64,000 nt of DNA from Vibrio spartinae (GTDB lineage Bacteria > Pseudomonadota > Gammaproteobacteria > Enterobacterales > Vibrionaceae): contig NZ_AP024907.1 of NCBI RefSeq assembly GCF_024347135.1, forward strand, positions 2,533,001-2,597,000, written 5' to 3'. The translations under genes were made by a program, and so were the position numbers. Below the pieces are notes generated by a model. The model saw nothing but the letters and a program-made list of their open reading frames with translations, was not told where the DNA came from and did not search any database. This document shows positions 1 through 6,102 of this stretch, piece after piece (the first letter of the stretch is position 1; each line of letters opens with the position of its first letter).

Positions 1-92
1 GTGTCATAGGGAAAACTCCTTACCTCCGCATCTATGAACGTGACAGTAGCGGTGTATACAAACAGATTGCACTCGATCTTGCCAAGCTTTAA
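1..92 (+). CDS. C-terminal end of a DUF3164-like Mu early-region protein (partial)
   Basis: An open frame enters from the left edge and stops at TAA 90-92. The last thirty residues read like the C-terminus of DUF3164 proteins, including an YLRIYERDSSG stretch and a final LDLAKL. DUF3164 proteins are common in the early region of Mu-like phages, between MuB/Gam and GemA, which fits the position. Their function is not established. The assignment rests on a short tail only, so it is tentative; the coding nature of the frame is more certain than the family. Confidence 0.5.
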   Translation, partial: VIGKTPYLRIYERDSSGVYKQIALDLAKL

Positions 93-107
93 TTAAGGGG
101 AAAAGCT

Positions 108-545
108 ATGAGTCAACCCATTACAAAAGAAATGTGGAAAGACATCGAAGCAGAAATGTCAGGCTATTTTTTTGATATTCGATTCTTGTACAAAGGGCAT
201 GAAATAGCGGTAACCCGAGTCCATGAGTCCGAGTCAAAGACCAGTCTTCAGGTTTACATAGATGGCGTTATCCAAGGAGCTTGGGCTAATAAAGATTACG
301 CACACAGACCAGTGATTATTCCAGATGTCTGGAAGCTCGTCAGAAAAAGTGTGTATTCACCGACCCAACGAAAAAAGCTCATCAAAGATCTTGGTAAACG
401 TAAAGCAAAAGAATGGTTCCCTAATTTAGAAAAAGTTGTGGAATTTCATGTTCCAAATTTTTCGAAAGCTTCAGTTCTATGTCGCCAATACAAAAAGCTG
501 GAAGGTATCGAACTGAAGAAAGCTGAATGTATGGAGACGATATGA
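108..545 (+). CDS. Hypothetical Mu-like early-region protein, 145 aa
   Basis: The ATG is preceded by AAGGGG at a good distance. The protein is soluble-looking, with a mixed N-terminal half (residues about 15-60) and a very basic middle (RKKLIKDLGKRKAKEW, about residues 88-105) that might contact nucleic acid. No family is recognised. The stop overlaps the next start as ATGA (542-545), indicating translational coupling in the early transcript. Confidence 0.75.
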   Translation: MSQPITKEMWKDIEAEMSGYFFDIRFLYKGHEIAVTRVHESESKTSLQVYIDGVIQGAWANKDYAHRPVIIPDVWKLVRKSVYSPTQRKKLIKDLGKRKAKEWFPNLEKVVEFHVPNFSKASVLCRQYKKLEGIELKKAECMETI

Positions 546-757
546 GCGATAGCTTAACTGATTACTATGAAAACCCCGATAAAGATCATGGCGACTGGGA
601 TGTCAGGCCGAGTATTCCACAGCGCAAATACTGTGTCGGACACGCAAAAGGATTAGAAACCTTGGCTCAAAAGATGTCGGATGCACTTAAAGGGAGTACG
701 GAACATCAGGACTTAATTGATGAATTCCACAGATTTCAAATTAGATGGATCGAGTAA
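542..757 (+). CDS. Small hypothetical phage protein, 71 aa
   Basis: I start it at ATG 542 rather than the in-frame ATG at 527, because 542 forms the ATGA overlap with the preceding stop that is typical of this operon. The product is acidic, with a run of Asp/Glu/Asn near the N-terminus and an amphipathic C-terminal helix. No domain is recognised. It ends inside the possible start region of the next gene (745). Confidence 0.65.
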   Translation: MSDSLTDYYENPDKDHGDWDVRPSIPQRKYCVGHAKGLETLAQKMSDALKGSTEHQDLIDEFHRFQIRWIE

Positions 758-963
758 ATATGAAACGAGAACCGAGTGAATATCTGAGTTACGCGCAACA
801 TGCTGTCAAACTCGAACAATCAGGAAATCTGACTGATGCTGCGTTTGCATGGTCGTGTGCAGCACAGCAGGCACGCCGTCATCAGAACAGACAATGGGCA
901 GAGTGTCGCTCCGATTGGTGTTGTAAGTGGTCAGTTCGAATTGGTAAACGTGCAGTCGCATAG
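745..963 (+). CDS. ANR-family (AraC negative regulator-like) protein, 72 aa
   Basis: The pattern of residues about 13-60, with YLSYAQHAVKLEQSGNL, an alanine-rich helix A-F-A-W-S-C-A-A and then RQWAECRSDWC, fits the ANR family of small proteins. Characterised members bind AraC-family regulators and block them; phage copies are common in Mu-like early regions, and their targets there are unknown. Two starts are possible, ATG 745 (overlapping the previous gene) and ATG 760; neither has a strong Shine-Dalgarno sequence. A terminator-like hairpin follows directly. Confidence 0.7.
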   Translation: MDRVNMKREPSEYLSYAQHAVKLEQSGNLTDAAFAWSCAAQQARRHQNRQWAECRSDWCCKWSVRIGKRAVA

Positions 964-971
964 ACAACTGT

Positions 972-987
972 GGCCCGTTTTCGGGCC
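972..987 (+). terminator. Rho-independent-type terminator after the ANR gene
   Basis: GGCCCG (972-977) pairs with CGGGCC (982-987) around a TTTT loop and is followed by TTATTTTTAT. It lies within the early transcript, so it may attenuate expression of gemA and the mor/C-type gene rather than stop it. Confidence 0.65.
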
Positions 988-1015
988 TTATTTTTATCGA
1001 ATAGGAAATATAATC

Positions 1016-1186
1016 ATGTATGCAGAAACAAATATCACACTGAATATTCAGTTCGAGTGTCCCCTATGTGGCAGTAAAAACAACACCGCTGATCATGGGC
1101 TGAATCAATCTCTGGAAACTGGTAGCCACAAACTCGAATGTCCGCATTGTCATCAGGAATTCGAGCTGGTTATCAATGAGGCATAG
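1016..1186 (+). CDS. Small zinc-ribbon phage protein, 56 aa
   Basis: The start is ATG 1016 with AGGAAA about 8 nt upstream; the longer open frame from 836 has no ribosome-binding site and crosses the terminator. Two CxxC pairs (CPLCGS near residue 14 and CPHCHQ near residue 44) form a classic zinc ribbon. Such proteins in phage early regions are usually uncharacterised nucleic-acid or protein-binding factors. The stop overlaps the region of the gemA start. Confidence 0.7.
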   Translation: MYAETNITLNIQFECPLCGSKNNTADHGLNQSLETGSHKLECPHCHQEFELVINEA

Positions 1187-1190
1187 AGAG

Positions 1191-1763
1191 ATGAAAAACA
1201 GAAACCAACTCATCCAACTTATTCATGTCGGTAAACGTGAGCTGGCTCTTGATGATGAAACCTATCGTATGCTGCTTGAGGCCGAAACCAATAAATCCTC
1301 TTGCGGGAAAATGGGAATCAAAGAACTTGAATCAGTACTCTCAGCGATGGAAGCAAAAGGGTTTAAACGCCGTTTAAAGAACAATAAACAGGGAATCAAA
1401 AAACGTTACAGCCCTAAATCAGGGAAAGCCCGTAATGCTGAAATTGATAAAATCCGGGCGATATGGATCACAATGGCAAAGCATGAGTTCATCAGAGATG
1501 GATCTGAAACGGCCCTTGATGCTTATGTCCGTCGGATGACTCATCGGAATGCAGGTGATGGTGTCGATCATGTGGCTTGGTGTACGGACAGGCAGGCGTA
1601 CACAATATTAGAGTCATTGAAAAACTGGCATCGTCGAGTGATGGTTGATGCGATGAATGAGCATTCTTGGATTGTTCCGACTAATGATACAGGAAAACTA
1701 CTTTGCTATGATGAAATTGCCAATGCTTATAACCGCTATCTGAATACTCTGGTGCAGCAATGA
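1191..1763 (+). CDS. gemA: GemA-like regulatory protein (Mu gp16, DUF1018)
   Basis: The N-terminal half carries the DUF1018 pattern: a short basic start, IHVGKRELALDDETYRMLL, then KMGIKELESVLSAM at about residues 40-58. In Mu, GemA affects host gene expression and DNA supercoiling, and it sits just before mor. I start at ATG 1191; the in-frame ATG at 1176 lies within the preceding gene and has a weaker ribosome-binding site. The C-terminal part (about 85-190) also looks well structured, with conserved-looking Trp and Cys residues. The stop overlaps the next start (ATGA, 1760-1763). Confidence 0.88.
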   Translation: MKNRNQLIQLIHVGKRELALDDETYRMLLEAETNKSSCGKMGIKELESVLSAMEAKGFKRRLKNNKQGIKKRYSPKSGKARNAEIDKIRAIWITMAKHEFIRDGSETALDAYVRRMTHRNAGDGVDHVAWCTDRQAYTILESLKNWHRRVMVDAMNEHSWIVPTNDTGKLLCYDEIANAYNRYLNTLVQQ

Positions 1764-1936
1764 CAGATTTCACACGGCAGGACAAACAACTGATTAAGCA
1801 TGTGATGCAGTTCGGGGGAAAGAGCAAAGAGGCTGCAATCGAGTATCTGAATCACTACTGTGGAAACTGGCAGGGAACGCCGCTTCCTAAAGCAAAACGT
1901 ATTCAGTCACGGGCAACGGATACGGATGATGAGTAA
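1760..1936 (+). CDS. Small phage protein, 58 aa
   Basis: The start ATG overlaps the gemA stop by 4 nt and the TAA is at 1934-1936. The sequence begins MTDFTRQDKQLIKHVMQFGG and looks like two short helices with a basic C-terminal tail. Mu-like phages often have a similarly sized unnamed gene between gemA and mor. Coding potential rests on the coupled start and on the tight fit with the next gene, whose ATG (1929) lies inside this stop region. Confidence 0.6.
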   Translation: MTDFTRQDKQLIKHVMQFGGKSKEAAIEYLNHYCGNWQGTPLPKAKRIQSRATDTDDE

Positions 1937-2096
1937 ACTTAGGATGGAAAATATCGTGGCTCAAGGTCGAAAAGATTTTAGTGACGGCGTTCAACTGAAA
2001 GATAACCCTCACTTAGATCCAGAATCACGAGCTGCTTGGTTTGAAGGGTGGCAATGGGGTTCTCACTACTCAAAGAAAAAACAAACCGTCAATTAA
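1929..2096 (+). CDS. Rmf/CrpP-like small protein, 55 aa
   Basis: The start is ATG 1929 (ATG 1926 directly before it is also possible), overlapping the previous stop. Residues about 10-45 read GRKDFSDGV, then NPH, then AAWFEGWQWG. This matches the G-R...G...N-P...W-x-x-G-W pattern of ribosome modulation factor and CrpP-type proteins. E. coli Rmf dimerises 70S ribosomes in stationary phase; the roles of phage homologues are not established. Interaction with host ribosomes is therefore an inference from the motif only. Confidence 0.6.
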   Translation: MSKLRMENIVAQGRKDFSDGVQLKDNPHLDPESRAAWFEGWQWGSHYSKKKQTVN

Positions 2097-2107
2097 GGGA
2101 AATATAT

Positions 2108-2194
2108 ATGATGACTGAAGATGGGATAACACTTCTATATGAATTCGAACATCAGATTTATAACCCCCATGCAACAATCGATGCAGAAGGATAG
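2108..2194 (+). CDS. Possible very small phage ORF, 28 aa
   Basis: ATG 2108 (or 2111) follows a purine-rich AAGGGAA ribosome-binding site and the frame closes at TAG 2192-2194. It encodes MMTEDGITLLYEFEHQIYN and a short tail. It is too short to judge by composition and no family is recognised; it could be a leader peptide upstream of the Mor/C-type gene. Confidence 0.3.
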   Translation: MMTEDGITLLYEFEHQIYNPHATIDAEG

Positions 2195-2283
2195 GATCTG
2201 TTTCAAGGAAAGTTGAGCTTGAGGATCATTTCCCTCCATATATTCTTAATTTATCCCACATCAAATAGGAATCGAGGGTGCTT

Positions 2284-2688
2284 GTGGAAGTACAAAGTGA
2301 TTTGCTGGAACACGAGACTATCGATCCATCCATATTGGATCACCTCTCTGATTTACCTGAAGAGAAAAACGGTTGGCCTGCGCTGCTGCTGGAAATTCGG
2401 GCCGTTCTAAGTCAAGAACTATCACGGCATCATATTGAGAATGAGAAACTCCCCCTCCAGCTTTCATTAGCGATTGGTCAGTACCTGGGCGGTGCTCAGT
2501 TCTACTTACCTCGCGGTGATGCCCTGAAACGTTTTATCCGCGATATCGAGATCTGGGACGCATTCCGTGGAAATAATACCCGCCAGTTGGCACGTCAGTA
2601 CCACTTAACTGAAAAAACCATCTATGAAATTGTGGCTCGTATGCGTAAGATTGAGCAACAACGACGTCAACCGGATCTATTTGGGTAA
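2284..2688 (+). CDS. Mor/C-family transcription activator of middle/late phage genes
   Basis: The C-terminal half (residues about 68-125) carries the Mor/C signature: QYLGGAQFYLPRG, then IWDAFRGNNTRQLARQYHLT and IYEIV, a helix-turn-helix. In Mu, Mor activates the middle promoter and C activates the late promoters by binding dyad sites. Only one member of the family is visible in this window, directly upstream of the lysis genes, so it may fill the C role or both roles. The start is probably GTG 2284, with GAGG six nt upstream; GTG 2278 is in frame but too close to that GAGG. The predicted target sites are the two 19-bp dyads at 3201 and 10138. Confidence 0.88.
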   Translation: MEVQSDLLEHETIDPSILDHLSDLPEEKNGWPALLLEIRAVLSQELSRHHIENEKLPLQLSLAIGQYLGGAQFYLPRGDALKRFIRDIEIWDAFRGNNTRQLARQYHLTEKTIYEIVARMRKIEQQRRQPDLFG

Positions 2689-2692
2689 TTGT

Positions 2693-3160
2693 ATGAAAAA
2701 AACAATGCTTCTGATTACTTCACTGATAACCTCTGGAACTGTATTGGCACAGAATGGTTACTCTGTCGATGAAATGAAAGATGTACTGAAGTATTCAGGT
2801 ATCAGAGATATTGACTGGTACAATAAAGGGGATACGGCTTTTGCAGACTTTAAAAACGAGAAAGAAAGTGTGAAAGCTTCATTATCTGTCGGAAGAGGAA
2901 TGCTCGAAATTCAGCTCAGTTCGGATGCTCCTTTTGATATCTATGGCGCTATTTCTTGTCAGAAGTTAACTAAAATGATCCCTCATGAGGAAACTTCAGG
3001 ATGGAGTTCTCCACCCACTAATGATGAGAAAAAAATCAGAGCGGTTTTCGATATGGACATGAAACAGAATAGTACCAATGAGGGTCAACTGAATGGATGG
3101 CAAATGAAAATACAGAGAAGTCAAAACACAGTTATCTGCTCTGTTATGAAAAAATCATAA
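2693..3160 (+). CDS. Secreted hypothetical protein, 155 aa
   Basis: The start at ATG 2693 gives a clear signal peptide (MKKTMLLITSLITSGTVLA, cleavage after ALA-like residues 17-19). The mature part has two Cys residues (ISCQKL and TVICSVM) that could form a disulphide. It lies 4 nt after the Mor/C-type gene and before the late-promoter dyad. No family is recognised. In a prophage such a periplasmic protein could be a lysogenic-conversion or superinfection factor, but nothing in the sequence proves this. Confidence 0.7.
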   Translation: MKKTMLLITSLITSGTVLAQNGYSVDEMKDVLKYSGIRDIDWYNKGDTAFADFKNEKESVKASLSVGRGMLEIQLSSDAPFDIYGAISCQKLTKMIPHEETSGWSSPPTNDEKKIRAVFDMDMKQNSTNEGQLNGWQMKIQRSQNTVICSVMKKS

Positions 3161-3200
3161 AGTAACGATGGACCCTTTCTAGGGGCTTTCTTATATTATC

Positions 3201-3219
3201 CAATAACCCACGTTAATCT
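3201..3219 (+). promoter_or_regulatory. Candidate C-dependent late-promoter element (copy 1)
   Basis: The 19-bp sequence CAATAACCCACGTTAATCT contains the dyad TAAC-N4-GTTA and recurs exactly at 10138-10156. Both copies lie in gene-free gaps at the positions of Mu Plys and PI, upstream of the lysis block and of the protease gene. Mu C protein binds dyad sites at late promoters, so these are probably its binding sites in this phage. Confidence 0.6.
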
Positions 3220-3242
3220 ACTTACCCATTCATAAAATCAGA

Positions 3243-3283
3243 CACTAGACCCAACCATTCAACTACTGATACTGGGTCTAGTG
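3243..3283 (+). promoter_or_regulatory. Inverted repeat covering the start of the first lysis-block gene
   Basis: CACTAGACCCA (3243-3253) and TGGGTCTAGTG (3273-3283) are a perfect 11-bp inverted repeat with a 19-nt spacer. The right arm ends immediately before ATG 3284 and contains the alternative GTG 3281 and the only G-rich stretch that could act as ribosome-binding site. In the mRNA it would fold into a hairpin hiding the start; as DNA it could be an operator. Confidence 0.5.
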
Positions 3284-3706
3284 ATGAAAACTCTCATCTT
3301 ATATCGCCGCTATTTCGAGCATGGAACATACTCTGTTCTATGTGATGAATATGGCAGTGAATTAACAAAAACAATTGAACGTCCTTGGTTAAACAATCAG
3401 CAGGGGATCTCCTGTATCCCGGAAGGCATATATACAATCGAGCCAACCATTAGTCCTAAATTCGGTCATTGTTATGCACTGACTGCGCCAGAGCTTGGCG
3501 TCACGGTTAATGGTCCATCCTTACGAACTCATATTCTGTTTCATGCCGCAAACCTGCCGGAACAATTAGAAGGCTGCATAGCTCCCGGAATGCTGTTCGG
3601 GGTTCTCCGTGGTAAATGGGCGGTGTTGGAATCAAAAAACGCACTTCAGAAGCTGGAAAATTATCTGGGCGGAGAAAAAGCCCAATTAATGATTAAGGCG
3701 GCATAG
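3284..3706 (+). CDS. DUF5675 family protein in the endolysin position
   Basis: The protein contains ERPWLNNQQGISCIPEGIY (about residues 32-50), then ILFHAANLPEQLEGCIAPG (about 83-101). This is the DUF5675 pattern, with conserved Cys and His residues resembling a hydrolase or L,D-transpeptidase-like fold. It occupies the lys position at the head of the late lysis block, just before a holin, so a cell-wall role is inferred. The start is ATG 3284, with GTG 3281 as alternative; both lie at the edge of an 11-bp hairpin. Confidence 0.75.
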   Translation: MKTLILYRRYFEHGTYSVLCDEYGSELTKTIERPWLNNQQGISCIPEGIYTIEPTISPKFGHCYALTAPELGVTVNGPSLRTHILFHAANLPEQLEGCIAPGMLFGVLRGKWAVLESKNALQKLENYLGGEKAQLMIKAA

Positions 3707-3985
3707 ATGGGCCACAACTGGGAATGGTCACAGCAGCGTGGCCGGGAGAAAAGACTGGAAGCCGAACGTCTGGCATTCACAAATGGTATTCCCACTCCTT
3801 CTACTCCACCGTTTCACAGCTACGATGCAACGATGCAGTCATATTTCAATCACGGATGGCATTCTGTTAGTCAGTGTGACATCCGTCTGCATCTGGGGAT
3901 CGCCAAAACACCGGAAGGAACGGATCTCATCCAAAAAATCAGGAGACTGAAACAATGTTTGCATCACTCGCAGCACTCGCGTTAG
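3707..3985 (+). CDS. Hypothetical small lysis-block protein, 92 aa
   Basis: The ATG follows the previous stop with no gap, and the end overlaps the holin gene by 31 nt. It is rich in Arg, His and Gln, with SYFNHGWHSV in the middle and a basic C-terminus. No signal peptide or membrane segment is visible, so it is not an obvious spanin. The family is unknown to me. Confidence 0.6.
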   Translation: MGHNWEWSQQRGREKRLEAERLAFTNGIPTPSTPPFHSYDATMQSYFNHGWHSVSQCDIRLHLGIAKTPEGTDLIQKIRRLKQCLHHSQHSR

Positions 3986-4539
3986 AAGCGGGGCCTGCCG
4001 TCATTCGCGGCATTTCTTCGCTATTCGGTGGCAGTGATACTGCTGACAAAATCGCATCAGCAGTTGAGACAGTGGATAACACACTGAGCCTGAGCAAGCA
4101 GCAGAAGCAACTTGCTATCACTCGTGAACTCCAAAACCTCCCCCCTGAATCAAGAGTCGAGCTGGAACGAATTCAGCTCGAACTTGAGAAAGAAATCACC
4201 CGGCGTCAGGAACTTCAACTTCAGGATAAACAGGTGGAGCATCACGAAACACAAGAAACTATCCGGGATGGGGATAAAACAGAAGACCCGTACATCCGCA
4301 AGACTCGCCCACTCATGGCACGTCAGTCCTTGTGGGCTGTGATTTTGTATTGCTTCGTTATGGAATTTCTGAAGGCAAAAGGTATCGGAACAGGGGTTGA
4401 CCCATGGGTCGCGAGTATTCTTTCTTCACCTGCTTGGGCTTATCTCGGTCTACGGACACTTGATGGCTTTGCTAAATATCCAAAAGGCAGTGGTGACAAA
4501 GTAACAACGCTGGTCGGGAACGTAATCAAGAGGAAATGA
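3955..4539 (+). CDS. 3TM-type phage holin
   Basis: It has a hydrophobic Ala-rich N-terminal segment (residues 1-22), a long charged coiled-coil-like middle (about 50-105), then KTRPLMARQSLWAVILYCF and WVASILSSPAWAYLGLRTLDGF. This RP-x-MAR-x-x-W...PAWAYLGLRTLDG pattern is that of the GTA/Mu-type 3TM holins. Holins form inner-membrane lesions that release or time the endolysin. The neighbouring DUF5675 gene would be its partner. The length (194 aa) is in keeping with this group. Confidence 0.8.
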   Translation: MFASLAALALEAGPAVIRGISSLFGGSDTADKIASAVETVDNTLSLSKQQKQLAITRELQNLPPESRVELERIQLELEKEITRRQELQLQDKQVEHHETQETIRDGDKTEDPYIRKTRPLMARQSLWAVILYCFVMEFLKAKGIGTGVDPWVASILSSPAWAYLGLRTLDGFAKYPKGSGDKVTTLVGNVIKRK

Positions 4540-4540
4540 G

Positions 4541-4660
4541 ATGGCAGATGAAAGACTAGTTGTATTAGAGGCTCTGTTCGGCTTGGTTCGTACAGAAGAT
4601 GGCACTGTCATTACTGGTGTAATTGATTGTGATGATGGCATCGTTTTAGTTAAAAAATAA
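4541..4660 (+). CDS. Small phage protein, 39 aa
   Basis: ATG 4541 has AGGAAATGAG directly upstream and the frame ends at TAA 4658-4660. The product begins MADERLVVLEALFGLVRTED and looks like a small beta-rich protein (VITGVIDCDDGIVLVKK). It lies between the holin and the DksA-like gene with short gaps on both sides. Function unknown. Confidence 0.5.
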   Translation: MADERLVVLEALFGLVRTEDGTVITGVIDCDDGIVLVKK

Positions 4661-4672
4661 TGCAGGAAATAA

Positions 4673-4903
4673 ATGACAGAACAAATTGACCAGGCGCAGA
4701 CACTGGAACAGCAGTTTCGGGATATGGCTCTAAATAGAGCCCGGCAGAGTCATCATAAGGAATCACCGGATATTGATGATGACGGCAATCGTTGGTGTTT
4801 AAGCTGTGGTATCAAAATTCCAGAGCAACGAATTCAGGCGATCCCACATGCTGTGCATTGTATCCGGTGCCAAACCATCAAAGAGCAGAAGGACAGTAAA
4901 TGA
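4673..4903 (+). CDS. TraR/DksA-type C4 zinc-finger protein
   Basis: A 76-residue protein with WCLSCGIKIPEQR and, 18 residues on, CIRCQ. This is the four-cysteine finger of TraR/DksA-like phage proteins. Family members bind the secondary channel of RNA polymerase and mimic DksA/ppGpp; short phage versions often lie in the Mu lysis block. The stop overlaps the next start (ATGA at 4900-4903). Confidence 0.8.
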   Translation: MTEQIDQAQTLEQQFRDMALNRARQSHHKESPDIDDDGNRWCLSCGIKIPEQRIQAIPHAVHCIRCQTIKEQKDSK

Positions 4904-5226
4904 CACCAGAACTCATTCGGACATGGTGGCCGATCCTAGCAACCGCTCTGAACGTGCTGTTCTTATTAATTTGTTTCGTACTGGTAAAGACATTCGCACG
5001 GAAAGAAGACCTACAGGCTCTCAAAGAACGGCAAGACAAAATGGCTTCAGAGCATGACGCTCTGGAAAAACGAGTCTCTCAATTACCGGACCATGATGAA
5101 GTGTCTGACCTCAAGCTCAGTATAGAAAGCTTACGGGGCGATATTCGAGAAATTCGCCCCAAGCTTGATGGGTTGGATCGTATCAGCAATCTATTACTTG
5201 AAAACGAACTCAAGGACAAAGCGTAA
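4900..5226 (+). CDS. DUF2730 family protein (membrane-anchored coiled coil)
   Basis: One N-terminal membrane segment (about residues 9-30) is followed by a heptad-rich cytoplasmic or periplasmic coiled coil (about 36-105). This matches DUF2730, found next to the small terminase in Mu-like phages (Mu gp25 region). It may take part in lysis as an inner-membrane spanin-like component, but that is not demonstrated. Confidence 0.75.
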   Translation: MTPELIRTWWPILATALNVLFLLICFVLVKTFARKEDLQALKERQDKMASEHDALEKRVSQLPDHDEVSDLKLSIESLRGDIREIRPKLDGLDRISNLLLENELKDKA

Positions 5227-5517
5227 ATGTCATTAAAACAATTACTCCAAGAAGACCGACGGCTGGTAATTTTACGTGTGCTGAATGAATCCGCAGGCTA
5301 CACGGCTAATGAATCTATTCTGGATTCAGCGCTGGATGCGTACGGCCATAAAGTGAGTCGTGATGTGGTGTTGGCTGAGCTTGCATGGCTGGATGAACAA
5401 GGTTTACTCACCCTTGAAGAGGTTGCCAAAACGCAAGTTGCGCGTGTGACCCAACGCGGTATTGATGTCGCTGAAGGTCAAGCACAGCACCCCGGTGTAA
5501 AACGCCCCCGCCCGTAA
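5227..5517 (+). CDS. VpaChn25_0724-type phage protein (winged-helix-like)
   Basis: The ATG follows the DUF2730 stop directly. Helices at about 12-45 (LVILRVLNESAGYTANESIL) and the RDVVLAELAWLDEQGLL segment resemble a winged helix, as in the Mu gp26-position family known from Vibrio phages. It probably assists the small terminase or regulates late genes; no function is established. Confidence 0.7.
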   Translation: MSLKQLLQEDRRLVILRVLNESAGYTANESILDSALDAYGHKVSRDVVLAELAWLDEQGLLTLEEVAKTQVARVTQRGIDVAEGQAQHPGVKRPRP

Positions 5518-5526
5518 GGAACGGTT

Positions 5527-6102
5527 ATGAAAGAACATACCAAAAACCGCAAGTCAAAGATTGACACCTTACCTGACGACATCAAAAGTTCATTGAACAT
5601 GTTATTGCGTGAAGGCCGAATGAGTCAGCAAGACATCCGGGAGCAAATCAATCAACTGATTGTTGAGTCTGGTGTAAGTGACGATGACGAATACATCAAG
5701 CGTAACTCGATGTCTCGCTATTCACAGGGATTTGAAAAAGGCATGGAGCGGTACAGGCAAGCCCAACAGATGACTCAAAGCTGGGTTCAGCAGTTTGGTG
5801 AGATGCCCCAGACTGATATTGCACGTGCATTGATTGAGATTGGTAAGTCTCAGGTATTCGATTTTCAGATGGCGGCACTTGAGGAAGGCGAAACAATTGA
5901 TCCAAAAACAATGGGTCAACTGGCATTAGCCATCAAACGCCTTCAGGAAGCTCAGACTGGCAGTGTGAAGCTTGAGAAAGAGATCCGCAAGCAAGCGATG
6001 GAAGACGCTGCTGATACAGCAGAGCTAGCAGCTAAAAGTCTGGGTCTAACCTCTGAAGGGGCGAAAGTGATCCGGAATCAGATTCTGGGGCTTTCCACAT
6101 GA
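5527..6102 (+). CDS. Small terminase subunit-like protein, DUF3486 (Mu gp27)
   Basis: 191 residues with an N-terminal helix-turn-helix region (LPDDIKSSLNMLLREGRMSQ, about 14-33) and long helices after it, matching DUF3486. In Mu-like phages this gene precedes the large terminase and is the candidate DNA-recognition subunit. Its stop overlaps the large terminase start by 4 nt, so the two are translated together. Confidence 0.85.
   Translation: MKEHTKNRKSKIDTLPDDIKSSLNMLLREGRMSQQDIREQINQLIVESGVSDDDEYIKRNSMSRYSQGFEKGMERYRQAQQMTQSWVQQFGEMPQTDIARALIEIGKSQVFDFQMAALEEGETIDPKTMGQLALAIKRLQEAQTGSVKLEKEIRKQAMEDAADTAELAAKSLGLTSEGAKVIRNQILGLST

Noticed and set aside
836..1015. Longer start for the zinc-ribbon ORF (frame open from 836)
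   Set aside because: The upstream part runs across the ANR gene and a terminator hairpin and has no ribosome-binding site; ATG 1016 has a good one.
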